A stretch of DNA of 33,692 bases from Clostridiales bacterium (GCA_022780965.1 JALEUQ010000035.1:1-33692), one strand, 5' to 3'; positions 24,010 through 32,689 are shown, counted from the stretch's first letter. Notes: generated from the letters alone by a model not told the origin. Made by a program: numbers and translations.

Positions 24010-24474
24010 TTAAAGTCCTCTGATAAGGTTAACCATTTCAATTGCACTTTCGGCACAGTCTGAGCCCTTGTTTCCAGCCTTGGAACCGGCTCTCTCGATG
24101 GCCTGTTCGATGTTTTCTGTAGTAATGATACCGAACATTACAGGGATTCCTGTCTGCAGTGAAACCTGTGCGATGCCCTTGGCTGCTTCATTACAAACCA
24201 GGTCATAGTGTGTTGTTGCGCCTCTGATAACAGCACCAAGGCAGATTACAGCATCATATTTGCCGCTTTCCGCCATCTTTTTGGCGATGAGTGGAGTTTC
24301 GAACGCGCCGGGTACCCATGCGATATCGATATCTTCTTCAGCCACGTTGTGTCTTACAAGTGTGTCCATTGCTCCGCCCAGAAGCTTGGATGTGATGAAT
24401 TCATTGAATCTTGAGCAGATGATGCCGACTCTGATTTTGTCTGATACTAATTTGCCTTCATAAATGTTTGCCAT
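24010..24474 (-). CDS. ribH: 6,7-dimethyl-8-ribityllumazine synthase
   Basis: Joins 5-amino-6-ribitylaminouracil and dihydroxybutanone phosphate to form lumazine. The 154-residue subunit normally assembles as a pentamer or 60-mer. Motifs are SRFNEFIT (21-28), WVPGAFETP (53-61), [13 protein letters not shown] with the catalytic H89, and the C-terminal [16 protein letters not shown] lies 6 bases before the ATG. It is the last gene of the rib operon, 53 bases after ribBA. Confidence 0.96.
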   Translation of the reverse strand: MANIYEGKLVSDKIRVGIICSRFNEFITSKLLGGAMDTLVRHNVAEEDIDIAWVPGAFETPLIAKKMAESGKYDAVICLGAVIRGATTHYDLVCNEAAKGIAQVSLQTGIPVMFGIITTENIEQAIERAGSKAGNKGSDCAESAIEMVNLIRGL

Positions 24475-24527
24475 TTTGTTCTCCTTTATTACTGATACTA
24501 AGTTGATTGGAATTTATTTCTTTGATT

Positions 24528-25808
24528 CTATTTCTTAAGCATTTCCAGGTTTTTTCTTCTGGCTCTGCAGCTTGGACAGTCACATGCTGTTTCGTGTTCC
24601 TCAAGGTTCTTGAGAATGTGTCCCATTCTTTCTTTCTTTGTTTCAAGATAGAATTTGTCAAAAGCTGTAGCGTCGATTTCGATAGGGAGTCGTTCAACTA
24701 TTTCCATGCCCCAGTCGCTCAGCTGATATACTTTGTCAGGGTTGTTGGTGAGAAGTCTGAGCTCAGTTGCACCAAGATCTCTGAGAATCTGTGCTCCGAT
24801 GTAGTATTCTCTCAGGTCACCTGCGAAACCGAGAGCCAGATTGGCATCGAGAGTATCCAGACCTTCATCCTGAAGCTTGTATGCCTTCAGCTTATTGATA
24901 AGTCCTATGCCTCGACCTTCCTGTCTCATGTAGAGGAAAATGCCACGGCCTTCCATTTCGATCTGCTTGAGTGCGGTGGCCAGCTGGTCGCCGCAGTCAC
25001 ATCTCAGTGAACCGAAAGTATCACCTGTGAGACATTCTGAGTGAACTCTGCAGAGCAGGTTCTTGCCGTCGCCGATATCACCTTTGACAAGTGCAACGTG
25101 ATGTTCGCCGTTAAGCTGATTGACATATCCATAAGCCTTGAAGAAACCGTATTTAGTAGGAAGGTCAACTTCCGCTTCACACTTGACCAGCTTCTCGTGT
25201 CTCTTTCTGTATTCCTGCAGATCTTTTATTGTAATGAATTTCAGGTCATATTTCTTAGCCAGTTCTATCAGCTCAGGAGTACGCATCATGGTGCCGTCAT
25301 CTCTCATGATTTCGCAGCAGAGTCCGCACTCGTCCATACCGGCAAGTCTCAAAAGGTCCACTGTTGCTTCAGTGTGTCCGTTTCTTTCCAGAACACCGTT
25401 TGGCTTGGCTCTGAGAGGGAACATGTGACCCGGTCTTCTGAAATCTTCAGGTCTTGAATTAGGATCGATGACAGCTCTTGCAGTGTATCCGCGTTCTTCG
25501 GCGGAGATTCCTGTAGTAGTGTCAATATGGTCAATTGATACTGTGAAAGCAGTCTCGTGGTTGTCTGTATTGTCGCTTACCATCTGAGGGAACTGAAGCT
25601 TGGTGCAGTATTCTGAACTCATAGGCATGCAGATAAGTCCTTTGGCTACACTTGCCATCAGGTTAACATTTTCAGTGGTAGCAAATTCTGCTGCGCATAT
25701 CATATCGCCTTCATTCTCTCTGTCAGGGTCGTCAGTGCAGAGAATGATTTTACCGTTTCTAAGATCTTCCAGAGCTTCTTCTACTGTGTTGAATTTAAAA
25801 TTTTCCAT
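24528..25808 (-). CDS. ribBA: Bifunctional DHBP synthase / GTP cyclohydrolase II with a cysteine-bearing tail
   Basis: Two enzymes in one chain. The N-terminal RibB half (about 1-205) makes dihydroxybutanone phosphate from ribulose 5-phosphate; its acidic loop is [10 protein letters not shown] (26-35) and [14 protein letters not shown] follows. The C-terminal RibA half (about 210-400) opens GTP; zinc ligands are C259, C270 and C272 ([18 protein letters not shown]), with RQEGRGIGL after them. Most RibBA proteins end near KKERMGHIL. This one continues for about 26 residues with C409, C411 and C414 (CDCPSC) and a basic helix. GGAGG precedes the ATG by 8 bases. An 17-base gap separates it from ribE. 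Confidence 0.95.
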   Translation of the reverse strand: MENFKFNTVEEALEDLRNGKIILCTDDPDRENEGDMICAAEFATTENVNLMASVAKGLICMPMSSEYCTKLQFPQMVSDNTDNHETAFTVSIDHIDTTTGISAEERGYTARAVIDPNSRPEDFRRPGHMFPLRAKPNGVLERNGHTEATVDLLRLAGMDECGLCCEIMRDDGTMMRTPELIELAKKYDLKFITIKDLQEYRKRHEKLVKCEAEVDLPTKYGFFKAYGYVNQLNGEHHVALVKGDIGDGKNLLCRVHSECLTGDTFGSLRCDCGDQLATALKQIEMEGRGIFLYMRQEGRGIGLINKLKAYKLQDEGLDTLDANLALGFAGDLREYYIGAQILRDLGATELRLLTNNPDKVYQLSDWGMEIVERLPIEIDATAFDKFYLETKKERMGHILKNLEEHETACDCPSCRARRKNLEMLKK

Positions 25809-25825
25809 TTCTTATCCTCCTGTAT

Positions 25826-26467
25826 TTAGAATCCATGACTGGCAAGGAATTCCATTGTTATTCCGCTGCTCTTGCCGCTGTAGGGCTGAATCAGCTTCTC
25901 TACATATTTACCGATGAGATCGTTCTCGAGATTTACGATGTCGCCCGGTTTCCTGAGCGACAGTGTAGTCTGTGCCGCCGTGTGCGGGATAATGGAAACC
26001 TTGAACCAGCTGTTTCCTACAGCAGCAACTGTAAGGCTGATGCCGTCAATGGCTATTGAACCTTTCTCGATTATGTATCTCATTATTTCATCAGGTGTAT
26101 CTATGGTGTACCATATGGCATTATCATCACGTCTGATGTCGGTAATCCGTCCGACTCCGTCGATATGACCTGCCACTATGTGACCGCCGAATCTGCCGTC
26201 TGCACGCATGGCCCTTTCCAGGTTAACTACGCTGCCAGGTCTAAGCTGACCGAGAGAGGAGCGGTTGAGTGTTTCGTGCATGACGTCTGCAGTAAACTGA
26301 TTTGAGGTGAAGCTGGTGCATGTGAGACATACTCCGTTCACAGCAATGCTGTCACCAAGATGAACATCTGTGAGCACTTCTGAAGCTTCAACTGTCAGAA
26401 CGGCGGAATTGGCTCCGCGGGCAATGCTCTTGATTCTGCCTGTTTCTTCTATTATTCCTGTGAACAT
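25826..26467 (-). CDS. ribE: Riboflavin synthase, alpha chain
   Basis: Dismutates two lumazines to riboflavin; acts as a homotrimer. The start MFTGIIEETGRI is the signature. Two lumazine-binding barrels are repeated, with VNGVCLT and IDGISLT marking equivalent positions. The 213-residue length is normal. The ATG lies inside the end of ribD (16-base overlap), with GGTG a few bases upstream, so translation is coupled. Confidence 0.96.
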   Translation of the reverse strand: MFTGIIEETGRIKSIARGANSAVLTVEASEVLTDVHLGDSIAVNGVCLTCTSFTSNQFTADVMHETLNRSSLGQLRPGSVVNLERAMRADGRFGGHIVAGHIDGVGRITDIRRDDNAIWYTIDTPDEIMRYIIEKGSIAIDGISLTVAAVGNSWFKVSIIPHTAAQTTLSLRKPGDIVNLENDLIGKYVEKLIQPYSGKSSGITMEFLASHGF

Positions 26468-27552
26468 TGAATCACCTCGCTTTCGAGCAGGATATCATCG
26501 CCGAACAAAGTAATCTGCGGCTTCGACAGTGTGACGCAGTTCTCGGGGAGGTCGATGCCGTATCCTCCGATAGGGGAAGGGGCGTCTGCTCCTCCGAACA
26601 GCTTGGGGGCTATATAAGTCTGAACTCTGTTTACAATTCCGCTTGCCAGTGCTGCCCAGTGAAGAGTGGAACCGCCCTCGATATATACGCTGTCAATTTT
26701 TCTTTCTCCCAGACTTTGCATGAGATCTTTGAGACTGACATGACCGTCCTCAGGAGGAAGGTTTATGATTTCGCATCCTGCGTCCATAAGTGAATTAATT
26801 TTATCCAGGTCTTCTGAACATGTTGCTATGATTGTAGGAACATCACATGCAGTACTGACTATTCTGGATTCCATCGGGATTCGCAGATTAGTATCGCAGA
26901 TTACACGTACAGGGTTGCTGCCTCCTTCAATTCTGCATGTGAGAAGAGGGTCGTCAGCAAGGACTGTTCCAATTCCTGCCATGATTGCAGCATATCGGTT
27001 TCTGTCTTCCTGAACATGATTCCTTGATGATTCTCCGGTAATCCATTTGGATGCTCCTGTTCGTGTGGCAATTTTGCCATCTGCAGTCATGGCATATTTC
27101 ATGACTACATATGGAGTGCCGGTTTGAATGTAATGAAAGAAAACGTAGTTTATGGCATCACATTCATCTCGCATGAAATCAGTTATCACCTCAATGCCTG
27201 CGTCGCGAAGCTGCATGACTCCTTTGCCTGCAACCTTCGGATTAGGATCTCTTGAGCCTACGAACACCCTGCTTATGCCGCTTGCTATTACAGCTTCTGT
27301 GCAAGGTGGCTGTTTGCCGTGATGACAGCAGGGTTCCAGTGTAACATACATTGTCGCGCCTTCGCATGATTCACGGCATTTGGCTAGTGCGTTGCGTTCT
27401 GCATGAAGCTGACCGTATTTCTCGTGATATCCCTCGCTGATGATCCGTCCGTCTTTGACAATTACTGCGCCTACCATAGGATTGGGATTAGTATGTCCGC
27501 ATCCTCGGACTGCCAGATCTATGGCTCTTTGCATATAATCCCGGTCTGTCAT
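26452..27552 (-). CDS. ribD: Bifunctional riboflavin deaminase-reductase
   Basis: Performs the second and third steps of riboflavin synthesis. The N-terminal zinc deaminase (about 1-145) has H50-A-E52 and C75/C84 (PCCHHGKQPPC) as ligands. The C-terminal NADPH reductase (about 147-366) begins PYVVMKYAMTADGKIA and contains SVYIEGGSTLHWAAL. At 366 residues it is the standard fused enzyme. GGAGG lies about 4 bases from the ATG. It is the first gene of the operon, after an FMN riboswitch and two terminators. Confidence 0.96.
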   Translation of the reverse strand: MTDRDYMQRAIDLAVRGCGHTNPNPMVGAVIVKDGRIISEGYHEKYGQLHAERNALAKCRESCEGATMYVTLEPCCHHGKQPPCTEAVIASGISRVFVGSRDPNPKVAGKGVMQLRDAGIEVITDFMRDECDAINYVFFHYIQTGTPYVVMKYAMTADGKIATRTGASKWITGESSRNHVQEDRNRYAAIMAGIGTVLADDPLLTCRIEGGSNPVRVICDTNLRIPMESRIVSTACDVPTIIATCSEDLDKINSLMDAGCEIINLPPEDGHVSLKDLMQSLGERKIDSVYIEGGSTLHWAALASGIVNRVQTYIAPKLFGGADAPSPIGGYGIDLPENCVTLSKPQITLFGDDILLESEVIQCSQE

Positions 27553-27561
27553 TTTACCTCC

Positions 27562-27595
27562 TAAAAAAGCCCCGCTTACAGATGTAAACAGGGCA
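27562..27595 (-). terminator. Second terminator (T2) of the rib leader, adjacent to the ribD ribosome binding site
   Basis: Minus strand: GCCC-GTTTAC pairs with GTAAGC-GGGC around a short loop (plus strand 27569-27594), followed by six T (plus-strand A-run 27563-27568). The ribD GGAGG comes right after. The 5' arm includes CTGCCCTG, complementary to the 5' part of the aptamer. Confidence 0.75.
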
Positions 27596-27633
27596 GTTGA
27601 CTAACTCTCTAAATTTAGCAGTCCAGCATTACT

Positions 27634-27666
27634 TTAAAAAAACAGCTCCGGAACGAATCCAGAGCA
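27634..27666 (-). terminator. First terminator (T1) of the FMN riboswitch leader
   Basis: Minus strand: GCTCTGGA pairs with TCCGGAGC (plus 27658-27665 with 27645-27652; one G-U pair), followed by seven T (plus-strand A-run 27636-27642). It lies about 40 nt after the aptamer. Confidence 0.88.
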
Positions 27667-27706
27667 ATTAATCAAAAGAACAAAAAGCAAGCATTGACTG
27701 CTGTTA

Positions 27707-27812
27707 TCTTCTCTCATCCAGACTATACTGTCGGTAACGGAATTTCACCGTTTCGTGCAAACGCTCGCGGACTTTACCGCCGGTCGGGAATCACACCCTG
27801 CCCTGAAGATGT
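27707..27812 (-). promoter_or_regulatory. FMN riboswitch (RFN element)
   Basis: Read on the minus strand, the conserved blocks occur in order: ATCTTCAGGGCAGGGTG, then ATTCCCGACCGGCGGTAAAG, then CCGCGAGC, a variable hairpin, GGTGAAATTCCG, ACCGACAGTATAGTCTGGAT and GAGAGAAG. This is the full RFN aptamer. FMN binding should favour the downstream terminator and shut off ribD-ribE-ribBA-ribH. Confidence 0.97.
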
Positions 27813-27829
27813 TATTTATTTACATGACT

Positions 27830-27858
27830 AGAATAGAACGTAATAAACTATTTGTCAA
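27830..27858 (-). promoter_or_regulatory. Promoter of the riboflavin operon
   Basis: Minus strand TTGACA (27858-27853), a 17-base spacer and TATTCT (27835-27830). The predicted start, near 27823, is about 10 bases before the aptamer. Confidence 0.75.
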
Positions 27859-27880
27859 GTCAATAATCAATCATTATAAT
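27852..27880 (+). promoter_or_regulatory. Promoter of the TetR gene, sharing its -35 with the rib promoter
   Basis: TTGTCA 27852-27857, a 17-base spacer and consensus TATAAT 27875-27880. The -35 hexamer overlaps the divergent rib -35 by five base pairs. Confidence 0.75.
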
Positions 27881-27898
27881 GATAATATTGGAAGGGAT

Positions 27899-28495
27899 AT
27901 GGTGGAGGAAATGGTTAGCAAAACTAAACGTGAAATAGCAAGAGCCACAAGGCAGCTGCTCAAAGAAAAGCCCATTAACAAAATTACGATTAAAGAAATA
28001 ACAGATAGATGTGAACTGACCAGGAACGCATTTTATTATCATTTCGATGATATTTATGATGTAATAAATTTTATTTTTGAGAACGAAGTTGACAATCTCT
28101 TTGAAGAATTCATGGATGAAAAAGACTTCGAAGGCGGTTTTAACAAAGGCATAACGCTCCTGTATGAAAACAGGGACATGATGGTTCACATTTACAAAAC
28201 ACACCAGCACGATATCGTGAACAATTATCTGGGCAAAATCATGCACAAGATGATTTTCAAAATGATTAATGCAATAGATAAAGAAGGCAGGTACAGTCTG
28301 ACAACGCGCAAGGTGACTGCAATGTTCTATAGAAGTGCATTCGTAGGGGTTGTCGAGCAGTGGCTCACACATGAACCGGTTCTTACACCGGAGCCTGTAG
28401 CTGCGCTGTGTGATGACATTTTCATCGGAACTGTCATTCCGGCTCTCAAAGCCAGCGAAAGGGCGCTTAAAAATATCGACAACAAGATACTCTAA
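27899..28495 (+). CDS. TetR family transcriptional regulator
   Basis: About 198 residues. The N-terminal helix-turn-helix is clear: KTKREIARATRQLLKEKP, then ITIKEITDRCELTRNAFYYHF and the FDDIYDVINFIFENE helix, a form seen in TetR proteins with a TetR_C-type ligand domain. The C-terminal domain is helical and its ligand is unknown. The promoter at 27852-27880 places the transcript start near 27887, which rules out the longer frame that runs back into the riboswitch. ATG 27899 (after GAAGGG) and ATG 27911 (after GGAGG) are both possible, each with tight spacing. The gene precedes an MMPL transporter and probably controls it. Confidence 0.85.
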   Translation: MVEEMVSKTKREIARATRQLLKEKPINKITIKEITDRCELTRNAFYYHFDDIYDVINFIFENEVDNLFEEFMDEKDFEGGFNKGITLLYENRDMMVHIYKTHQHDIVNNYLGKIMHKMIFKMINAIDKEGRYSLTTRKVTAMFYRSAFVGVVEQWLTHEPVLTPEPVAALCDDIFIGTVIPALKASERALKNIDNKIL

Positions 28496-28532
28496 CAATC
28501 CAATATCTGGAAATTATTTATACAATTTTATG

Positions 28533-28557
28533 CAAGTGTACAAAATTTGTGCACTTG
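28533..28557 (+). promoter_or_regulatory. 25-bp palindrome between tetR and the MMPL gene (candidate TetR operator)
   Basis: CAAGTGTACAAA (28533-28544), a central A, and TTTGTGCACTTG (28546-28557), complementary at 11 of 12 positions. The size and symmetry fit a TetR operator. TTTTATATTGTT follows, so it could also serve as a weak terminator for the tetR transcript. Confidence 0.5.
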
Positions 28558-28571
28558 TTTTATATTGTTCA

Positions 28572-28600
28572 TTTTTATTGCATGAATGAAGAAATATAAT
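28572..28600 (+). promoter_or_regulatory. Possible promoter of the MMPL operon
   Basis: A consensus -10 TATAAT is at 28595-28600. The hexamer 17 bases upstream is TTTTTA, a poor -35, so activation or a different start is possible. Confidence 0.35.
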
Positions 28601-28637
28601 CCTATTTGTTAAATAATTTGTTTAGGTGGTGTATATC

Positions 28638-30743
28638 ATGAATTTCGGAAATTCAGTAATCAAACACAGAAAAATCATTCTGATTGTATCTGTAATTCTA
28701 CTGGTGCCGTCTCTGTTCGGTTTCATAGGTACCAGAGTCAATTTTGACGTGCTGACATATCTTCCTGATTCAATTGAAACAGTCAAGGGTCAGGATATTA
28801 TGCTGGAGCAGTTCGGCAAAGGGGGATATGGCCTTATTGCAGTAGAAGGCATGGATTACAAAGATGTGTCAGTCCTCAAAGAGAAGATGGAAAAAGTTGA
28901 TAATGTTGAGTCGGTCCTGTGGTACGACACCGTGGCAGATGTTTCGGTTCCGATCGAAATATTTCCCGATGAGATTGTTGACGCATTCAACAGCAGGAAC
29001 GCAACAATGATGGCAGTCTTTTTCAGCGAGGGAACTTCTGCCGACGAAAGTCTAGAGGCCATAACTCAGCTTCGTCAGATATGCGGCAAGCAGTGCTACA
29101 TAAGCAGCATGACAGCATTCGTAGAAGATCTTAAGGAACTGACCAACAAAGAAATGCCAATCTACGTAATACTGGCTGTCATACTTTCATCAATAGTACT
29201 CGGAATTTTTCTTGATTCCTGGCTGCTTCCGGTGATTTTCATATGCGGCATAGGAATGGAAATCCTGTTCAACATGGGATCCAACATATTCAAAGGGGAG
29301 ATATCATATATAACGATGGCGGTTGCTGCAGTGCTGCAGTTAGGTGTAACAATGGATTATTCCATATTCTTGTGGCACAGTTTCAAGGAGCATAAGGCCA
29401 TGGGCAGTGAGAGCAAGCCTGCAATGGCAGAAGCCATAAACAAGACGCTGACAAGCATAGCTGGAAGTTCTACGACTACCATTGCAGGTTTCCTGGCTCT
29501 TTGCTTCATGACGTTCACTCTGGGGCTGGATCTGGGAATAGTCATGGCCAAGGGGGTTATTTTTGGAATAGTCGGAAGTGTTACCATTCTGCCGGCCATG
29601 ATACTTGCTTCAGAGAAGTACATAGATAAATTCTCTCACAGGAGCTTCATCCCGGATTTCGGCAGGATCAGCAGATTCCTTGTTCACAACCCGAAAAAGA
29701 TGCTCGTCCTTTTCATTGTGCTTCTGGTACCGTCTGTTTACGGCTATCTGAATACAGAACAGTATTATAAACTTGACGAAAGTGTTCCTCAGACACTTCC
29801 TTTCGCCCAGGCCAATGAAAAAATCAAGGATGACATGGGAATTGCAACTTCATACATGATTCTTGCAGATGCTGATACCAGAGCAGGCGATATAAAGAGA
29901 ATGTCCGATGAAATCGAGAGCATTGACGGAATAGGGGCATGTCTTGGTCTTAAGACTGTAACAGGTACAATTCCTGATATTGTTGTGCCTGATGAAATAG
30001 CCGGCATGGTCGAAAACGAGAACTGGCAGGTGCTCATGGTTACATCTGAATATCAGGTGGCATCAGATGAAGTGAACGAGCAGGTAGATCAGGTAAATGC
30101 AGTGGTTGACAAGTATGACAAAAAAGCCATGGTTATCGGTGAGGCTCCGTGCACCAAGGATCTGATAGATATTACCAATCACGATTTCAAAGTAGTGGAC
30201 TTCATATCAATCCTGGCAATACTGCTTATTATACTTCTGGTTCTTAAATCGGCAGCGCTGCCGGTAATACTGGTATCTGTCATAGAGCTTGCCATTTTCA
30301 TCAATCTTGGTATACCATGTTTCACAGGAACGAAACTGGCCTTCATAGCAGGCATAATAATAAGTACTGTACAGCTGGGTTCGACAGTTGATTATGCAAT
30401 TCTGATGACTACCAGATACAAAACTGAGAGACTTGCAGGCCTTGACGCTGTGTCAGCAGTTGAGAAGGCTCACAGAATATCAATGCCTTCAATAATGGTA
30501 AGTGCTCTGGCATTCGCCGCAGCGACCATGGGAGTAGGAATATATTCTGAAGTTGATATTATTGGACAGCTTTGCAGTCTTATGGCAAGAGGTGCTATTA
30601 TTAGTATGGTAATAGTAATGGTATTCCTGCCGTCGGCACTTGTACTGTTTGATAGAGTCATTGTCAAGTCAACTTATGGGATGAAAAAGGAATTGAAAAT
30701 GAGAAAAGACGGAACACTTGAAGGAGGTGCCCGCAATGAATAG
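28638..30743 (+). CDS. MMPL-domain (RND superfamily) membrane transporter
   Basis: 701 residues in two homologous halves. Each half has one TM helix, a large extracytoplasmic domain and about five further TM helices: TM1 near residues 13-30, loop to about 172, then a helix bundle to about 328; the second half repeats from about 354. Both halves contain the Asp-Tyr pair typical of MmpL proton relays: D240-Y241 in GVTMDYSIF and D585-Y586 in GSTVDYAIL. Substrates of MMPL proteins are usually lipids or hydrophobic compounds; this one is unknown. AGGTGGTG at 28624-28631 favours the ATG at 28638 over the GTG at 28626. It overlaps the next gene by 8 bases. Confidence 0.9.
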   Translation: MNFGNSVIKHRKIILIVSVILLVPSLFGFIGTRVNFDVLTYLPDSIETVKGQDIMLEQFGKGGYGLIAVEGMDYKDVSVLKEKMEKVDNVESVLWYDTVADVSVPIEIFPDEIVDAFNSRNATMMAVFFSEGTSADESLEAITQLRQICGKQCYISSMTAFVEDLKELTNKEMPIYVILAVILSSIVLGIFLDSWLLPVIFICGIGMEILFNMGSNIFKGEISYITMAVAAVLQLGVTMDYSIFLWHSFKEHKAMGSESKPAMAEAINKTLTSIAGSSTTTIAGFLALCFMTFTLGLDLGIVMAKGVIFGIVGSVTILPAMILASEKYIDKFSHRSFIPDFGRISRFLVHNPKKMLVLFIVLLVPSVYGYLNTEQYYKLDESVPQTLPFAQANEKIKDDMGIATSYMILADADTRAGDIKRMSDEIESIDGIGACLGLKTVTGTIPDIVVPDEIAGMVENENWQVLMVTSEYQVASDEVNEQVDQVNAVVDKYDKKAMVIGEAPCTKDLIDITNHDFKVVDFISILAILLIILLVLKSAALPVILVSVIELAIFINLGIPCFTGTKLAFIAGIIISTVQLGSTVDYAILMTTRYKTERLAGLDAVSAVEKAHRISMPSIMVSALAFAAATMGVGIYSEVDIIGQLCSLMARGAIISMVIVMVFLPSALVLFDRVIVKSTYGMKKELKMRKDGTLEGGARNE

Positions 30744-32658
30744 AAAATCGATTATTGAAAAAATTATGGCGGTTGCTGCTGCATCGACAGTGGCAGTTTC
30801 AATGAGCTGTGCTCCGGTACTGGCATCAGTTCAGTCCGGAAGCATTGTCAAAGAGGAGACAGTATACGTTATTACTGACAGCAGCGGTAATGAAACAGAA
30901 AAAATTGTAAGCGATCATCTGATTAACGATAACAATGATACGGTAATTAAGGATAAAACTGACCTTGCCAACATTGAGAATGTGAAAGGTGAAGAGAAGT
31001 TCAGCCTCAAGGGCGATTCTCTGGAATGGAAGGCAGAAGGCAATGATATTTATTATCAGGGAACCACAGCCAAGACTTCTCCTGTGACAATGTCGGTCAA
31101 GTATTATCTGGATGGAAAGGAGATTTCCGGCAGTAAGCTGCAGGGTAAATCAGGAAAGGTTAAAATCGAAATTCACTACAGTAACAATACTGCATCCAGC
31201 GGTGTCAAAGTGCCTTTCGTAGTAATGACCGGAATGATGGCCGACAATGCGACATTCAGCAATGTTACAATTGATAATGGTAAAGTCCTTGATAATGGCA
31301 ACAGTACGATAATTGTCGGAATGGCAGTACCGGGTCTCAAGGACAGTCTGGGTATTGCATCAGATCTTAAACTGGGAGATTCCGTAACAATTCAGGGAGA
31401 TGCAGACGGCTTCGCTTGTGAGGACATGATGACAATAGCAACCAGCAGCATTTTTGAAGATATCGACACCGGAGATATGGATAAATTGAACTTCGATGAT
31501 GAAATCAGCCAACTTGATGAAGCCGGAAGCAAACTTGTGCAGGGAAGTCAGCAGCTCTATGACGGCATCAGTTACATGAACGGCAATAAGGGCACACTGG
31601 TATCAGGCGTCAGTCAGTTAAACGAGGGGGCTTCTTCCCTCAGTGACAATACCGGCAAAGCTCTTGCAGGATCCCTTCAGCTGCAGCAGGGTGTAACACA
31701 GCTTACAAACAAACTCAGCGAAAGTCTGGCAGAAATATGCAGCAATCTTCAGACCATGTCCAAGGGTGCAGCAAGTGTGCAGCAGGGCCTTCAGTCAATT
31801 AACAGCAATATCACCGGCGAAAACGGACTTGCTGATACAGTAAAAAAGTCAGCTTCAAGCAGCGAAAATGCATACAATAATGCTGTAAGTGCAGCCAGTG
31901 CTGTGCAGGCTGCTGTAAACGACGCTGGCAAAATCGGTGGATATATTTCAGCTGCTCTGGATAATCTGGATAAAATCAGTACTGATAACATGACCGATGA
32001 GGAAAAGGATTACTACAAGAAAGTATCTGAAGCTTTAAAGAATGCTGATAATACCGTTAAAAACGATCTTAATAAAAACCTTCAGGCAGCCGGAAACAGT
32101 GCACAGTCTGCTGCAGCAAATGCTAAAACTGCTCAGAAAACAAGTGAAGGTGTAAACGGTGCTTTAAGCAGAATATCAGCGGTCATCGGCAGCACATCAA
32201 GTGAAGGAACACTTGTACACGGTGCCGCTTCAATCAGAAACGGTGCAGACGGCATGGTCAAAGTTATAAGCGAAAGCACATCAACAGGAGAGCTGGCAAC
32301 AGGCCTGAGTTCGCTGAGCCAGGGTGCAGATCAGCTTGTTGAAGGCGAGAAACAGCTTCAGCAGGGAGCTTCTAAGCTGGCGGAAGGAATGGAATCACTC
32401 AACAGCAGTACTGCAGTTCTTGCGGAGGGAATCGGACAGATAGATGCAGGTTCCAAGGCTCTGAAGGACGGTATGGCTAAATACTACAGGGAAGGAATCA
32501 GTCAGCTGGTGGATTTATACAATGACGAGCTCAAAGGACAGCTGAGCAGCCTCAGATCTGTAGTAAATGCCGGAAAGAACTATACAATTTTCTCACAGAA
32601 AGCTGCAGGAACAGATTCCAGCGTTAAATTCATTTACAAGACCAAAATCAGTGAATAA
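30736..32658 (+). CDS. Secreted protein with Leu-x-x-Gly heptad repeats, partner of the MMPL transporter
   Basis: 640 residues. A signal peptide is evident: basic MNRKSIIEK, hydrophobic AVAAASTVAVS, then a small-residue cleavage region APVLASVQ. The middle (about 35-240) looks beta-rich. From about 255 to the C-terminus it is helical, with repeated seven-residue units of the xxxLxxG type (LVQGSQQLYDG, QLQQGASKLAEG, VLAEGIGQIDAGSKALKDG). This repeat is seen in YhgE/Pip-like and MMPL-associated proteins of Bacillota. There is no C-terminal membrane anchor or LPXTG. AAGGAGGTG supports the ATG at 30736, which overlaps the MMPL stop. A coiled extracellular partner that bridges the transporter and the cell wall is my inference. 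Confidence 0.8.
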   Translation: MNRKSIIEKIMAVAAASTVAVSMSCAPVLASVQSGSIVKEETVYVITDSSGNETEKIVSDHLINDNNDTVIKDKTDLANIENVKGEEKFSLKGDSLEWKAEGNDIYYQGTTAKTSPVTMSVKYYLDGKEISGSKLQGKSGKVKIEIHYSNNTASSGVKVPFVVMTGMMADNATFSNVTIDNGKVLDNGNSTIIVGMAVPGLKDSLGIASDLKLGDSVTIQGDADGFACEDMMTIATSSIFEDIDTGDMDKLNFDDEISQLDEAGSKLVQGSQQLYDGISYMNGNKGTLVSGVSQLNEGASSLSDNTGKALAGSLQLQQGVTQLTNKLSESLAEICSNLQTMSKGAASVQQGLQSINSNITGENGLADTVKKSASSSENAYNNAVSAASAVQAAVNDAGKIGGYISAALDNLDKISTDNMTDEEKDYYKKVSEALKNADNTVKNDLNKNLQAAGNSAQSAAANAKTAQKTSEGVNGALSRISAVIGSTSSEGTLVHGAASIRNGADGMVKVISESTSTGELATGLSSLSQGADQLVEGEKQLQQGASKLAEGMESLNSSTAVLAEGIGQIDAGSKALKDGMAKYYREGISQLVDLYNDELKGQLSSLRSVVNAGKNYTIFSQKAAGTDSSVKFIYKTKISE

Positions 32659-32689
32659 TCTTGCTTTTTCACTGATGCAGCGATATAAT
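32647..32689 (+). promoter_or_regulatory. MATE gene promoter with an inverted repeat over the -35 and spacer
   Basis: TTGCTT 32661-32666, a 17-base spacer and consensus TATAAT 32684-32689. A perfect 9-bp inverted repeat, ATCAGTGAA (32647-32655) and TTCACTGAT (32668-32676), brackets the -35 and ends inside the spacer. It is not followed by T, so an operator is more likely than a terminator. Confidence 0.55.

Noticed and set aside
24507..25010. 167-codon plus-strand ORF opposite ribBA
   Set aside because: Antisense shadow of conserved RibA sequence, with no promoter or ribosome binding site.
27755..27898. Longer N-terminus for the TetR protein starting at ATG 27755
   Set aside because: It would be translated from riboswitch DNA on the opposite strand, has no ribosome binding site, and lies upstream of the strong promoter at 27852-27880.
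27860..28498. 212-codon minus-strand ORF opposite the TetR gene
   Set aside because: It is a mirror of the TetR frame, rich in Phe, His, Ile and Cys, resembles no family, and has no ribosome binding site.
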